Shown: positions 1 to 6,647 of the stretch, piece after piece
Numbering within the stretch: position 1 is the first letter of the stretch
Layout of the letters: the number at the start of each line of letters is the position of its first letter
Assembly: GCA_964420405.1 (NCBI GenBank)
Contig: CAYQTL010000117.1
Coordinates: 1 to 8,839 of the forward strand
Source of the DNA: CAYQTL01 sp964420405
GTDB taxonomy: Bacteria; Acidobacteriota; Thermoanaerobaculia; Thermoanaerobaculales; Sulfomarinibacteraceae
Direction: 5' to 3'
Length of the DNA stretch: 8,839 nt
The notes under the pieces: generated by a model
The model's input: the letters and a program-made list of their open reading frames with translations, nothing else
Told to the model about the DNA's origin: nothing
Databases searched by the model: none
Made by a program: the position numbers and the translations under genes

Positions 1-392
1 GTCGGTGACGGCCTGCGAAGCCTGCCAGCTGGAAGCTGGCGCTGCGGGGCGGAGGGCGCTCGGAGCGCTCGCTGGAAGCTGGTGCCCCGGGCCTGCCAGT
101 GGCACGCAGGTGCGCCGTCGCCAGGTCGCCACCGCCTCCGATCCCGATGCTCGCGGTCTCCAGGCGGCGGCAACGGCGAGTGGCAGCGACAGCGACACCG
201 CAGCGTGCGGGGTGCGGCGGTGGTGGCAGAGGAGCTGGGGCGCCGTGGGATCTCTCGGCCGGTTCGTCGTACGGGGAGCCGTCCCCGCGGACAGACCCTC
301 GGTGTGTTCCCCCATCGCTCTGCGGGAGTCCTCCTGACGCTGGTCGCGGGCGCCGGCCGCTAGCCTGGGCTCCGACGGGAGGACGCGTGCCC
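1..392. other. Left-edge region with no recognisable gene
   Basis: All three forward frames are open for long stretches here, but their translations are Arg/Pro/Gly/Ala-rich low-complexity strings without any domain, as expected of non-coding DNA at this GC content. What can be seen are short repeats. GCTGGAAGCTGG occurs exactly at 28-39 and 71-82, and GCCTGCCAG at 20-28 and 91-99. The first copy sits in a small hairpin, GCCAGCT-GGA-AGCTGGC at 24-40. The end of a gene lying mostly outside the window cannot be excluded for the first bases. The last bases (377-383, GGGAGGA) are the ribosome binding site of the next gene. Confidence 0.5.
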
Positions 393-554
393 ATGGAGCG
401 TGATCACGACACGGAGCACGAGGAGCTGCGGATGGAGGTCAACCGGCTGCGCGACCGGTTGGAGGAGGCCGAGAAGGCGCTCGCCGATCTGATCCGGCGC
501 ATCGAGCAGGTCGGCGACCAGGCCGGGGCGTCGACCGAGGTGGCGCCCGACTGA
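393..554 (+). CDS. Small coiled-coil protein of unknown function (53 aa)
   Basis: I do not recognise a named family. The product is short, highly charged and predicted to be one long helix. Hydrophobic residues at 12, 16, 19, 23, 26, 30, 33, 37 and 40 follow an unbroken 4-3-4-3 heptad pattern, so it should form a coiled-coil dimer or pair with a helical partner. A flexible, acidic tail follows from about residue 41. The ATG at 393 is preferred because GGGAGGA at 377-383 lies nine bases upstream. A GTG at 387 would be only three bases from it. The frame stays open further upstream, but that part reads as non-natural sequence. There is no signal peptide or membrane segment, so it is probably cytoplasmic. 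It stands alone, with 250 bases before the next gene. Coding is likely from the ribosome binding site and the heptads, but the function is unknown. Confidence 0.6.
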   Translation: MERDHDTEHEELRMEVNRLRDRLEEAEKALADLIRRIEQVGDQAGASTEVAPD

Positions 555-602
555 AGCTGGGAGCGCCGGCGCCCGAGGGGGGCGCTGGAGCGGGCGCTGG
601 CG

Positions 603-621
603 GGAGCCGTCCGGCGGCTCC
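603..621 (+). terminator. Possible hairpin terminator after the small coiled-coil gene
   Basis: GGAGCCG at 603-609 and CGGCTCC at 615-621 form a perfect 7-bp stem around a five-base loop, 48 bases after the stop codon of the small gene. No T-run follows, so this would be a GC-only terminator of the kind often proposed in high-GC genomes. It may equally be chance pairing in GC-rich DNA. Confidence 0.25.
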
Positions 622-768
622 GGTCGGCCGACGGGGATCGGTCGGGTGGCGCCGCCTGTCGGGTTCCCGGACGTCGGCAGCCGCCCGCGACCGCCGGTCA
701 CCGGCCGGCGTTCGAGCCGGTCGACGGGGAAGGTGCGCCAGCACACGGTCCCGACCGGCTCCCTGCGG

Positions 769-774
769 TAGAAT
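769..774 (+). promoter_or_regulatory. Possible -10 element of the GGDEF-EAL gene
   Basis: TAGAAT at 769-774 is one of very few AT-rich hexamers in this GC-rich region and matches the TANNNT form of a sigma70-type -10 box. It would start a transcript near 780-782, giving a leader of about 25 bases before the ATG at 805. No convincing -35 box is seen 16-19 bases upstream (the sequence there is CGGTCC-like), so the promoter may be weak or activator-dependent, or the match may be fortuitous. Confidence 0.35.
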
Positions 775-804
775 CACTGACTGCCGGAAGCCCGGCCGAG
801 GGGG

Positions 805-3249
805 ATGGCCGCGAGCGACGACTACCCGGCCGCGCCGGCGCGGATCCTGGTGATCGACGACGATCCTGGTGCCCGCGCGCAGGTGGCGGAGCTGCTGCGA
901 GGCGCGATCGACGCCGTCGAGGTGGTGGAGATCCGCGACCACGTCGGCTTCTTCGACGCCATCAAGGTCCCGTTCGACGCCGTCGTGACGGAGCTGCTGG
1001 TCCACTGGTCGTCCGGCGAGGAGATCGTCAACGCCGTCCAGTCGCTGCGGCCCACGGCGCCGATCGTGATCCTGACCACCGCGGTGACGGAGGACCTCGC
1101 GACCCCGGCGCCCGGAACCGTCGGCACCATCGCGCGGGCGGGGGAGTTCGGTCCGCGTCTGCTCGGCGTCCTGCGGCGCGCCCTCGGGCTGGACGGAGCC
1201 CCTCCGGCCCTCACCGCAACCACCGCGTCGGTACCCCTGCTCGCCCGGCTCGGGCTCGGCAGGTTCTCGATGTCCGTCGAGGGTGCGCTGCTCGAGGCGG
1301 ACTCGGTGTTCCTCGAGCTGCTCGGCGCGTCCGCCCTGTCGGATGTCGAGCCGGGCGGCCTGTTCGCCGACGACGGCGCCCGCGCACGGCTCCTCGAAGG
1401 TCTCGACGCGGACGGAACCGTGCGCGCGATGCGGTTCCGGCTGCGGGCCTCCGAGAGGCACGAGCCGCAGGAGGTGGCCGTCACGGCCACCGTCAGTCCG
1501 GGCTCGGACGGCGAGCCGGTGATCGAGGGGTTCGCCGAGCCGGGTCGCGGCGCCGGCGGGTGGCCCTCGCCGGAGGGTGACGGCGCGGGTGGGCGTGCCG
1601 AGGCGCAGCTGCGGACGGTGCTGCGTGCTGCCGGCTCGGCGATCGTGGTGCTCGACGAGGACATGACCATCGCCGACGCCAATCCGCAGCTCGAGATGCT
1701 GGTCGGCTACCCCCCGGAGCAGGTCGTGGAGCGGATGTGCCTCACCGAGCTCGTCGCCCGCGGCGATCTCGAGCGGGTGCGGGAGCTCCACGGGGCGGTG
1801 CTGGACTCGGACGGCGGCTCGACCGCCGAGATGGAGCTCGGGCTGGTTCACCGCGACGGCCGGAGGCTGCACAGCCGGCTGACGATGGGGCGGATGGAGG
1901 ACACCCGCCGGGTGGTCGCCTCCCTGCTCGACCTCACGGGCCGGCGCAGCGCGGAGGAGCAGCTACTGCACCAGGCGTTCTTCGATCCCCTGACCGGGCT
2001 GCCCAACCGCGCCTCGCTCCTCGACCGCCTCGAGGCACTGGTTGAGGAGGGCGTGCCGTTCGCAGTGCTGCTGCTCGGGGTCGACCGCTTCCGGGTGGTC
2101 AACGAGAGCCTGGGCCACGAGTTCGGCGATCACCTCCTGGAGGCGGTGACGCGGCGCCTGCGAGGGGCGCTGAGCTCGGTCGACACGGTCGCGCGTTTCG
2201 GTGGCGACACCTTCGCGGCGGTCGTCGCCCCGATGCCCGACCCGGGTGGTGCGACGATCATCGCCGACTCGGTGCGGGAGGCGTTCCGCACCCCGTTCGC
2301 CGTCGACGGGACCAAGGTCTACCGTTCGATCAGCGTCGGTGTGGCCTTCGCGGACGGCGCCGCCGACGTCGACGCGCTCGTGCGGGGCGCCGAGTCGGCC
2401 CTCGAGGAGGCCAAGCGCCTCGGCCGCGACCAGACGGTGCTGTTCCACCCCGGGCTGGAGGCCAACGCCCGGGAGGCGTTCGAGCTCGAGAACGACCTTC
2501 GGCGGGCCCTCGCCGACGGTGGGCTGCGGCTGGTCTACCAGCCGATCGCATCGTTGTCGGAGGGCGCGATCGTCGGATTCGAGGCGTTGCTGCGATGGCA
2601 GCACCCCGAGCGCGGGCTGCTCGAGCCGGCGCAGTTCCTCGCCGTCGCCGAGGCGAGCGGCCTGATCCACCCGATCGGCCGCTGGGTGGTGGGGGAGGCG
2701 TGCCGGCACATGGCGGTGCTGCAGGCGGCGGTCGATCGGCCGCTGTGGATCGGCGTCAACGTCGGGCGAGGCCAGTTCGAGCGGGAGGATCTCGTCGAGA
2801 CGGTCCGCAGCGCGCTGATGCAGTCCGAGCTCACACCCGAGAGCCTGGCCCTGGAGCTGTCCGAGGGCCTGCTGATGCGCGACGTGGATCGCTCCGAGAC
2901 GGTCCTCTCGGACCTCGCCGAGCTCGGCGTCGGTGTGTGCGTGGATGACTTCGGGGCCGGCGCGTCGTCCCTCGGTGCGCTGCACCGGCTGCGGTTTCAG
3001 ACCGTCAAGGTGGACCGCTCGTTCCTGGCGGACATCGGCGCCGACGAGGACCGGTGGCGGGTGGTCGCACAGGTCCACACCCTCGCCCGGCATCTCGGCC
3101 TGAAGGTGATCGTCGAGGGGATCGAGACCCGCAGCCAGCTGGAGCGTCTGCAACGGCTCGGCTGCGAGCTGGGCCAGGGCCGCCTGTTCTCCGGCCCCGT
3201 CGACGGGTCGACGGCCGAGAAGCTGCTGCACGTCGACCTGATGTGGTGA
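805..3249 (+). CDS. Cyclic-di-GMP phosphodiesterase: receiver-like, PAS, degenerate GGDEF, intact EAL (814 aa)
   Basis: Predicted cytoplasmic enzyme hydrolysing cyclic di-GMP. The domain order is receiver-like (about 12-128), weak PAS-like (about 145-245), PAS (about 266-380), GGDEF (about 390-548) and EAL (about 556-810). The receiver keeps the acidic pocket (D18-D20) and T91/T92 but has E63 in place of the phospho-acceptor Asp and lacks the conserved Lys. GGDEF reads GGDTF (466-470), has G425 in place of the first metal-binding Asp, and its I-site is SSVD rather than RxxD, so it is probably not a cyclase. The EAL domain has the expected acidic and metal residues: E593 (EALLRW), N652, E684, D714-D715, K735, E771 (VEGIET) and Q791, so it should be active. 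The ATG at 805 is the only plausible start, because an in-frame stop lies at 778-780. The G-rich stretch just before it is too close for a good ribosome binding site. It converges with the MBL gene. GTP binding by the GGDEF domain may regulate the EAL domain (inference). Confidence 0.93.
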   Translation: MAASDDYPAAPARILVIDDDPGARAQVAELLRGAIDAVEVVEIRDHVGFFDAIKVPFDAVVTELLVHWSSGEEIVNAVQSLRPTAPIVILTTAVTEDLATPAPGTVGTIARAGEFGPRLLGVLRRALGLDGAPPALTATTASVPLLARLGLGRFSMSVEGALLEADSVFLELLGASALSDVEPGGLFADDGARARLLEGLDADGTVRAMRFRLRASERHEPQEVAVTATVSPGSDGEPVIEGFAEPGRGAGGWPSPEGDGAGGRAEAQLRTVLRAAGSAIVVLDEDMTIADANPQLEMLVGYPPEQVVERMCLTELVARGDLERVRELHGAVLDSDGGSTAEMELGLVHRDGRRLHSRLTMGRMEDTRRVVASLLDLTGRRSAEEQLLHQAFFDPLTGLPNRASLLDRLEALVEEGVPFAVLLLGVDRFRVVNESLGHEFGDHLLEAVTRRLRGALSSVDTVARFGGDTFAAVVAPMPDPGGATIIADSVREAFRTPFAVDGTKVYRSISVGVAFADGAADVDALVRGAESALEEAKRLGRDQTVLFHPGLEANAREAFELENDLRRALADGGLRLVYQPIASLSEGAIVGFEALLRWQHPERGLLEPAQFLAVAEASGLIHPIGRWVVGEACRHMAVLQAAVDRPLWIGVNVGRGQFEREDLVETVRSALMQSELTPESLALELSEGLLMRDVDRSETVLSDLAELGVGVCVDDFGAGASSLGALHRLRFQTVKVDRSFLADIGADEDRWRVVAQVHTLARHLGLKVIVEGIETRSQLERLQRLGCELGQGRLFSGPVDGSTAEKLLHVDLMW

Positions 3250-3265
3250 GCCCGTCCGTCACCGC

Positions 3266-3988
3266 TCAACGCAGCACGATCTCCAGACCGTCGTGGGCGA
3301 TCGCCGCCTCGATCCCCCGCTCCCGTCCCAGCGCGCGGATCTCGGCGCCGAGGGTCCGCTCGTCCCCCTCGACGATCTCGGAGCCGCAGTGTGTGATCAC
3401 GGCCCGCGGCACGCCGTGCTTCGCGCACCAGGTCAGCTGGGTGGAGATCCGGGTGTGGCCGATGAGCCGGTCGTCCTGCCGGCGGACCAGCGGTCCGGAC
3501 AGGGCGGCGCCGTCGCCGACGTACACGTCGACGCCGTCGAGCGCCTCACCGCGGTCGTGGATGAACACCACGTCGGGGACGTAGAACAGCACCCGTCGGC
3601 CGGCCCGGATCCGCAGGCCGACCGCCGGCGCACGGATCGAGTGCTCGACCGGGAACGCCTCGACCGTCATCCCCTCGATCTGCTCGGGTTTCCGCGGTGC
3701 GAGGGTGCGCCGGTCGTCCACGGCCGTGTCCTCGATGGCCTCCCACGACGCCGCGGTGGCCCACACCGGGCACGGCGCGCCAGCCCAGAGCGCTCCGGCA
3801 TGGTCCGGATGGGCGTGGGTGAGGGCGATGGCGTGCGGCGTCAGCTCTGTCAGCCGGCCGGTCCAGTCCTCGCCGCAGTCGACCATCAACCGCCGGCGCC
3901 GGTATCCGACCATGATGCTCGAGTGCCGACGGTGCCGGCGCGTGCTCGCCTCGATGTACCCCCGGGTGCCGAGGAACCGGATCTTCAC
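3266..3988 (-). CDS. MBL-fold metallo-hydrolase (240 aa)
   Basis: A metallo-beta-lactamase-superfamily hydrolase, probably cytoplasmic because no signal peptide is visible. The metal-binding motif HAHPDH is at residues 58-63. Further likely metal ligands or active-site residues are H116 (VEHS), D139 (VPDV), H200 (ITHCG) and H232 in a C-terminal AHDG motif. The short length and the G-D and A-H-D-G style ends recall the PhnP/RNase Z-like branch (phosphodiester or cyclic-phosphate hydrolases) more than true lactamases, but the substrate cannot be read from sequence. The start is a GTG at 3988-3986, with a G-run at 4000-3996 seven bases upstream as a weak ribosome binding site. It is convergent with the EAL gene (16 bases between stops, no terminator seen) and divergent from the cytochrome operon across a 321-base gap. 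Confidence 0.88.
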   Translation of the reverse strand: MKIRFLGTRGYIEASTRRHRRHSSIMVGYRRRRLMVDCGEDWTGRLTELTPHAIALTHAHPDHAGALWAGAPCPVWATAASWEAIEDTAVDDRRTLAPRKPEQIEGMTVEAFPVEHSIRAPAVGLRIRAGRRVLFYVPDVVFIHDRGEALDGVDVYVGDGAALSGPLVRRQDDRLIGHTRISTQLTWCAKHGVPRAVITHCGSEIVEGDERTLGAEIRALGRERGIEAAIAHDGLEIVLR

Positions 3989-4309
3989 GGGCGGACCCCC
4001 GATCCGCGCATGGGACCCCGACGGCAGATCGCACGTCCCCGGGATGCGCGGAGTCCCTTGTCGCCCCGATCCGGAACCACGGCAACGGGGCGGACACCGA
4101 GGACACCTTCGGGTCTCGACCCCATCTCGGGTGATACGAAGGCGCCCCCCGGCGCTCCCCGGGCATCCCGGGGGCGAGCCTGGGGATGCCAGGCATACCT
4201 CGATGGAGGGGACCCGCGCGACAGTGGTCGATGACGATTCTCATGGCCGTCGGTCGCCCTCATGGTGGAGCGGCGCGGGCCGCCGGTCCCAACGTGAAGG
4301 GAGCAGCCG
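3989..4309. promoter_or_regulatory. Divergent intergenic region with inverted repeats
   Basis: This 321-base gap must hold the promoters of the MBL gene (leftward) and of the five-gene operon (rightward), but no clear -35/-10 pair is seen for either. GGCATCCC at 4162-4169 and GGGATGCC at 4183-4190 form a perfect 8-bp inverted repeat whose half-sites are about two helical turns apart. ATGCC-A-GGCAT (4186-4196) overlaps the right half. GGGTC-TC-GACCC (4111-4122) lies inside CCTTCG (4106-4111) / CGAAGG (4137-4142). These could be operator sites or leader hairpins. AAGGGAG at 4297-4303 is the ribosome binding site of the cytochrome gene. Confidence 0.45.
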
Positions 4310-4888
4310 ATGACACCGCAGGCCCCGCCTCAGGGCACGACGACAAGGAGCCGAACGTTGGCGATGGTGCTCGCAGCCGTCCTGGTCGTCGCCGGAGCCG
4401 CCACCCTCGACGCCCTGATGAGCCACGGCATGCCGTTCGGGGGCGACGAGGACGTCGCGTTCGCCGCCGAGCTCTGGAAGCAGATGGAGGGCTATGAGGA
4501 CTGGCCCATGAGCTCCGACGTGTACCCTGGCACCTCGCCGCACGGGGCGTTTCTGCATCTCGCCTACAACGTCGTCAACGTCGACGGCGAGCCATACCAC
4601 GTGATCGTCAAGGACAACTTCGGCGGCGACGGCGTGACCGCCGACACGGTCCGGGCCGATCCGGAGAAGTGGCTCGTCGCGGTGACGGTCATGGTGCAGC
4701 GCGACCCCGGCTACGATCCTGACCACGGCGACTGGTTCTGGGTCACGTACGCTGCCGACGGCAGCGTCATGGACAACCCGAAGGGGGTGGCGCTCGCCGG
4801 CCGGGTCGCCAAGGGCACCGACACCGGCTGCATCGCCTGTCACGCCAACGCCAAGGGCGGTGACTACCTGTTCACCAATGATCACTGA
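4310..4888 (+). CDS. Membrane-anchored cytochrome P460-family c-type cytochrome (192 aa)
   Basis: The protein has a short cytoplasmic N-terminus, one hydrophobic segment (about 17-33) acting as signal anchor or uncleaved signal, and then an extracytoplasmic domain. The domain matches the cytochrome P460 pattern: a Trp-rich start (LWKQMEGYEDW, 55-65), a PHG motif (77-79), VIVKDN (98-103), RDPGYDPDHGDWFWVTY (131-147) and one CxxCH heme-c site, CIACH (174-178), close to the C-terminus, followed by a Gly-Asp-Tyr tail. Known P460 proteins carry a c heme with an extra Lys cross-link and oxidise hydroxylamine or bind NO. K101 is a candidate for such a link, but that is inference. The ATG at 4310 has a strong ribosome binding site (AAGGGAG, six bases upstream). 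It is the first gene of the apparent operon, and its stop overlaps the start of the cupredoxin gene by 11 bases. It is probably redox-active on the outer face of the membrane. The substrate is unknown. Confidence 0.85.
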   Translation: MTPQAPPQGTTTRSRTLAMVLAAVLVVAGAATLDALMSHGMPFGGDEDVAFAAELWKQMEGYEDWPMSSDVYPGTSPHGAFLHLAYNVVNVDGEPYHVIVKDNFGGDGVTADTVRADPEKWLVAVTVMVQRDPGYDPDHGDWFWVTYAADGSVMDNPKGVALAGRVAKGTDTGCIACHANAKGGDYLFTNDH

Positions 4889-5627
4889 CAGCAGGCTCCG
4901 TCCGATCCGGCTCGCCACGGTCGCGGCTGCACTTCGGGCGGCTGCGTGGGCCGGCCTGGCGGCGGATGACACGGGTCCCGGGGCTGGCCGGACCATCGAG
5001 GTCTGGCTGGACGACGACAGCATCGACATGGCGGCGCAGCTCGAGCCCGGCCCGGCGGTTCTCGAGAGCACCACCGACGGCCAGGCCGAGCACACCATCA
5101 CCGTGGAGAGCGCGACCGGGGATGCCGGCTGGACGCTGGAAGAGGACCTGCTGTCGGGGGAGACCGGCACCCTGCGGGTCGACCTCGAGGCTGGAACCTG
5201 CCACGTGTGGTGCCCGATCGGCCGGCACGAGGACTACGGACTGCACCTGACGCTGAGCGTCGGCGACGGCGGCGGTGCGACCGGCGAGCCCGCCGGTCGG
5301 GCCGGGGAGGGAAGCGGAGCATCCGCGGCGGCTTCCCGGGAGCCGGTGCTGCCGAAGCACACGCCGCCTCGGCCGGAGGACCTGGGGACCGCGACCGGGG
5401 TAAAGAAGCTCGTGGACTGGTTCGGGAACGTCCACTGGCTCGGAACCGGCACCGTCATGCTCGTCGCGGTGGGCTGTGGCTGTCGGAGGGAGCGCGCCGC
5501 TCGGGTTCTGCCACCGCCCGCGGGTGGTCCCTGTGGGTGCTGTCTCTGGCGACCGCGGCCGTCCTGGCGACCGGGGCTCTTCGGCGGCGCGATGACCTAC
5601 GGCCTCGACCACGACGCCTGGTGGTGA
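4878..5627 (+). CDS. Cupredoxin-like domain protein with C-terminal membrane segment; internally frameshifted
   Basis: As written, 249 residues. An Ala-rich N-terminus (7-29) may be an export signal. A cupredoxin-like beta domain spans about 38-128, with likely copper ligands H72 (AEHTITVE), C112 and H117 in CPIGRHEDYG. The axial Met expected five residues after the His is L122. A Gly/Ala/Pro linker (129-170) leads to a membrane region starting at WFGNVHWLGTGTVMLVAVG (181-199). Residues 200-234 are Cys/Arg/Pro junk. The missing hydrophobic helix (SLWVLSLATAAVLATG) reads in the next frame between about 5471 and 5576, after which the original frame resumes with FGGAMTYGLDHD. Two compensating one-base changes in G runs explain this. 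The corrected protein would carry two helices, with a weak resemblance to DUF2231-type membrane domains. The ATG at 4878 is coupled to the preceding stop; a GTG at 4860 is possible. It is the likely redox partner of the cytochrome. Confidence 0.75.
   Translation: MITDSRLRPIRLATVAAALRAAAWAGLAADDTGPGAGRTIEVWLDDDSIDMAAQLEPGPAVLESTTDGQAEHTITVESATGDAGWTLEEDLLSGETGTLRVDLEAGTCHVWCPIGRHEDYGLHLTLSVGDGGGATGEPAGRAGEGSGASAAASREPVLPKHTPPRPEDLGTATGVKKLVDWFGNVHWLGTGTVMLVAVGCGCRRERAARVLPPPAGGPCGCCLWRPRPSWRPGLFGGAMTYGLDHDAWW
5471..5576 (+). other. Frame-shifted segment inside the cupredoxin-membrane gene
   Basis: Adding one G to the GGG run at 5471-5473 and removing one from the GGGG run at 5573-5576 gives a continuous protein through this segment. 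The new reading, GLWLSEGARRSG and then SLWVLSLATAAVLATGLFGG, contains a clean membrane helix. It also has about 85 percent G/C third positions, against about 70 percent in the uncorrected frame. Both indels fall in homopolymer G runs, which suggests sequencing or assembly error. A natural pair of compensating mutations is possible. Confidence 0.7.
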
Positions 5628-5648
5628 GGCCCGGCCGAGCGGGACGGC

Positions 5649-6647
5649 ATGGAGGTGGGCGGATCCTCGGTGCAGACCCTCGCCGCGTTCGCCGCGCGGG
5701 TGCCGGTCGCGGTGTCCGTGCTCGTGGCCGTGGACCTGGTGCTGGCGGCGGCGCTGGCGGTGCGGCTTCTGGTGGGGCGCGTCCGTCCCTCGGCCGAGTC
5801 GAGCCGGCGGTCCCGCAGCGCGGCCTCGTGGCTGGGTCTCGGCGTCGCCTTCACCGTCGCCGTGGCGGCGGGCCGGTGGGGCGTCGCGGCGCTGTTCGCT
5901 GTCGTCAGCGCCGCCGCTCTGCGCGAGCTGCTGCGGCTCGCTCCGCCGTCGGCCGCCGACCGGCCGGTCGCCCGCTGGTTGCCGGTGGTCGTTCTCTGGC
6001 AGTACCTGTGGGTCGGGCTCGGCCGCTTCGAGCCGTTCGCGGTCGGGCTCGCGATCGGGCTGCCGTTGATGCTCGGGCTTCGTCGCGTGCTGCTCGGCAG
6101 GTTCGAGGACATGGCCACCTCCACCGGCCGGCTGGTGACGGCGGTTCTGCTGACGGTCTACGCTCCATCCTGGGCCGCGTTCCTCGCCGCTCTGCCGGTG
6201 GAGTCGAACCCCCGCGCCGGCGGCGTCGGTTGGCTGGTCCACCTGGTGGTGCTGACCGAGCTCAACGACATCGCCCAGGCCGGCTGGGGTCGCCGGGTGG
6301 GGCGTCGGCAGCTGGCGCCGGTGCTGTCGCCGGCCAAGACGTGGGGCGGGCTCGTCGGCGGCCTGCTCACGACGTCGCTGGCGGCGGTGGCCCTGGCGCC
6401 GGTCCTCACGCCGTGGCCGGTCGGAAGCTGGTGGCAGGCGTGGTCGCCCGCGCTCGTCGGCGCGCTGGTCTCGGCGACGGCGACGTTCGGCGACCTGACG
6501 ATGTCGGCGTACAAGCGCGAGGCCGGTGCCGGCCCGTCGGGGCGGACCGTGCCCGGCCAGGGCGGAGTGCTCGACCGGCTCGACAGCCTCCTGTTCGCCG
6601 CGCCGATGTTCTTCTTCCTGGTCTGGACCATGCACGGGGGTCGCTGA
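5649..6647 (+). CDS. CdsA/YnbB-like phosphatidate cytidylyltransferase family membrane protein (332 aa)
   Basis: An integral membrane protein with about eight hydrophobic segments. The family makes CDP-diacylglycerol from phosphatidate and CTP. Family marks are TELNDIAQAGWGRRVGRR (203-220) followed by LSPAKTWGG (226-234), and the C-terminal signature GDLTMSAYKR (281-290) to GGVLDRLDSLLFAAP (305-319), with metal-site Asp candidates D282 and D309. The ELND...WGRRVGRR form resembles E. coli YnbB more than housekeeping CdsA. It departs from the PROSITE-type signature at three places: the K-D pair after the KR motif is G295-P296, and the His of HGG is Q304. Activity or substrate may therefore differ. 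Length is slightly above that of typical CdsA (about 270-290). The ATG at 5649 lies 21 bases after the cupredoxin stop, with only a weak GCGGGA-type ribosome binding site. Its TGA overlaps the next ATG by one base. Confidence 0.85.
   Translation: MEVGGSSVQTLAAFAARVPVAVSVLVAVDLVLAAALAVRLLVGRVRPSAESSRRSRSAASWLGLGVAFTVAVAAGRWGVAALFAVVSAAALRELLRLAPPSAADRPVARWLPVVVLWQYLWVGLGRFEPFAVGLAIGLPLMLGLRRVLLGRFEDMATSTGRLVTAVLLTVYAPSWAAFLAALPVESNPRAGGVGWLVHLVVLTELNDIAQAGWGRRVGRRQLAPVLSPAKTWGGLVGGLLTTSLAAVALAPVLTPWPVGSWWQAWSPALVGALVSATATFGDLTMSAYKREAGAGPSGRTVPGQGGVLDRLDSLLFAAPMFFFLVWTMHGGR

Noticed and set aside
99..392. Longer version of the small coiled-coil protein starting at 99
   Set aside because: The extra residues are low-complexity Arg/Pro/Gly sequence, and the only good ribosome binding site serves the ATG at 393.
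439..1872. Long open frame on the - strand (477 codons) opposite the GGDEF-EAL gene
   Set aside because: The translation is His/Arg/Asp-rich without any domain. The + strand frame has clear receiver, PAS, GGDEF and EAL motifs, so this is a high-GC antisense shadow.
1963..3231. Long open frame on the - strand (422 codons) opposite the EAL domain
   Set aside because: It is the mirror of strongly conserved GGDEF/EAL codons and shows no family motif of its own.
4872..6635. Very long - strand open frame (587 codons)
   Set aside because: His/Arg/Gln/Pro-rich low-complexity product lying opposite the cupredoxin and CdsA-like genes, whose motifs are unmistakable.
5207..6646. Upstream extension of the phosphatidyltransferase frame
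   Set aside because: Most of it is an out-of-frame reading of the CdsA-like gene. Only the short piece at about 5471-5576 is meaningful, as the shifted part of the cupredoxin gene. The true start is the coupled ATG at 6647.
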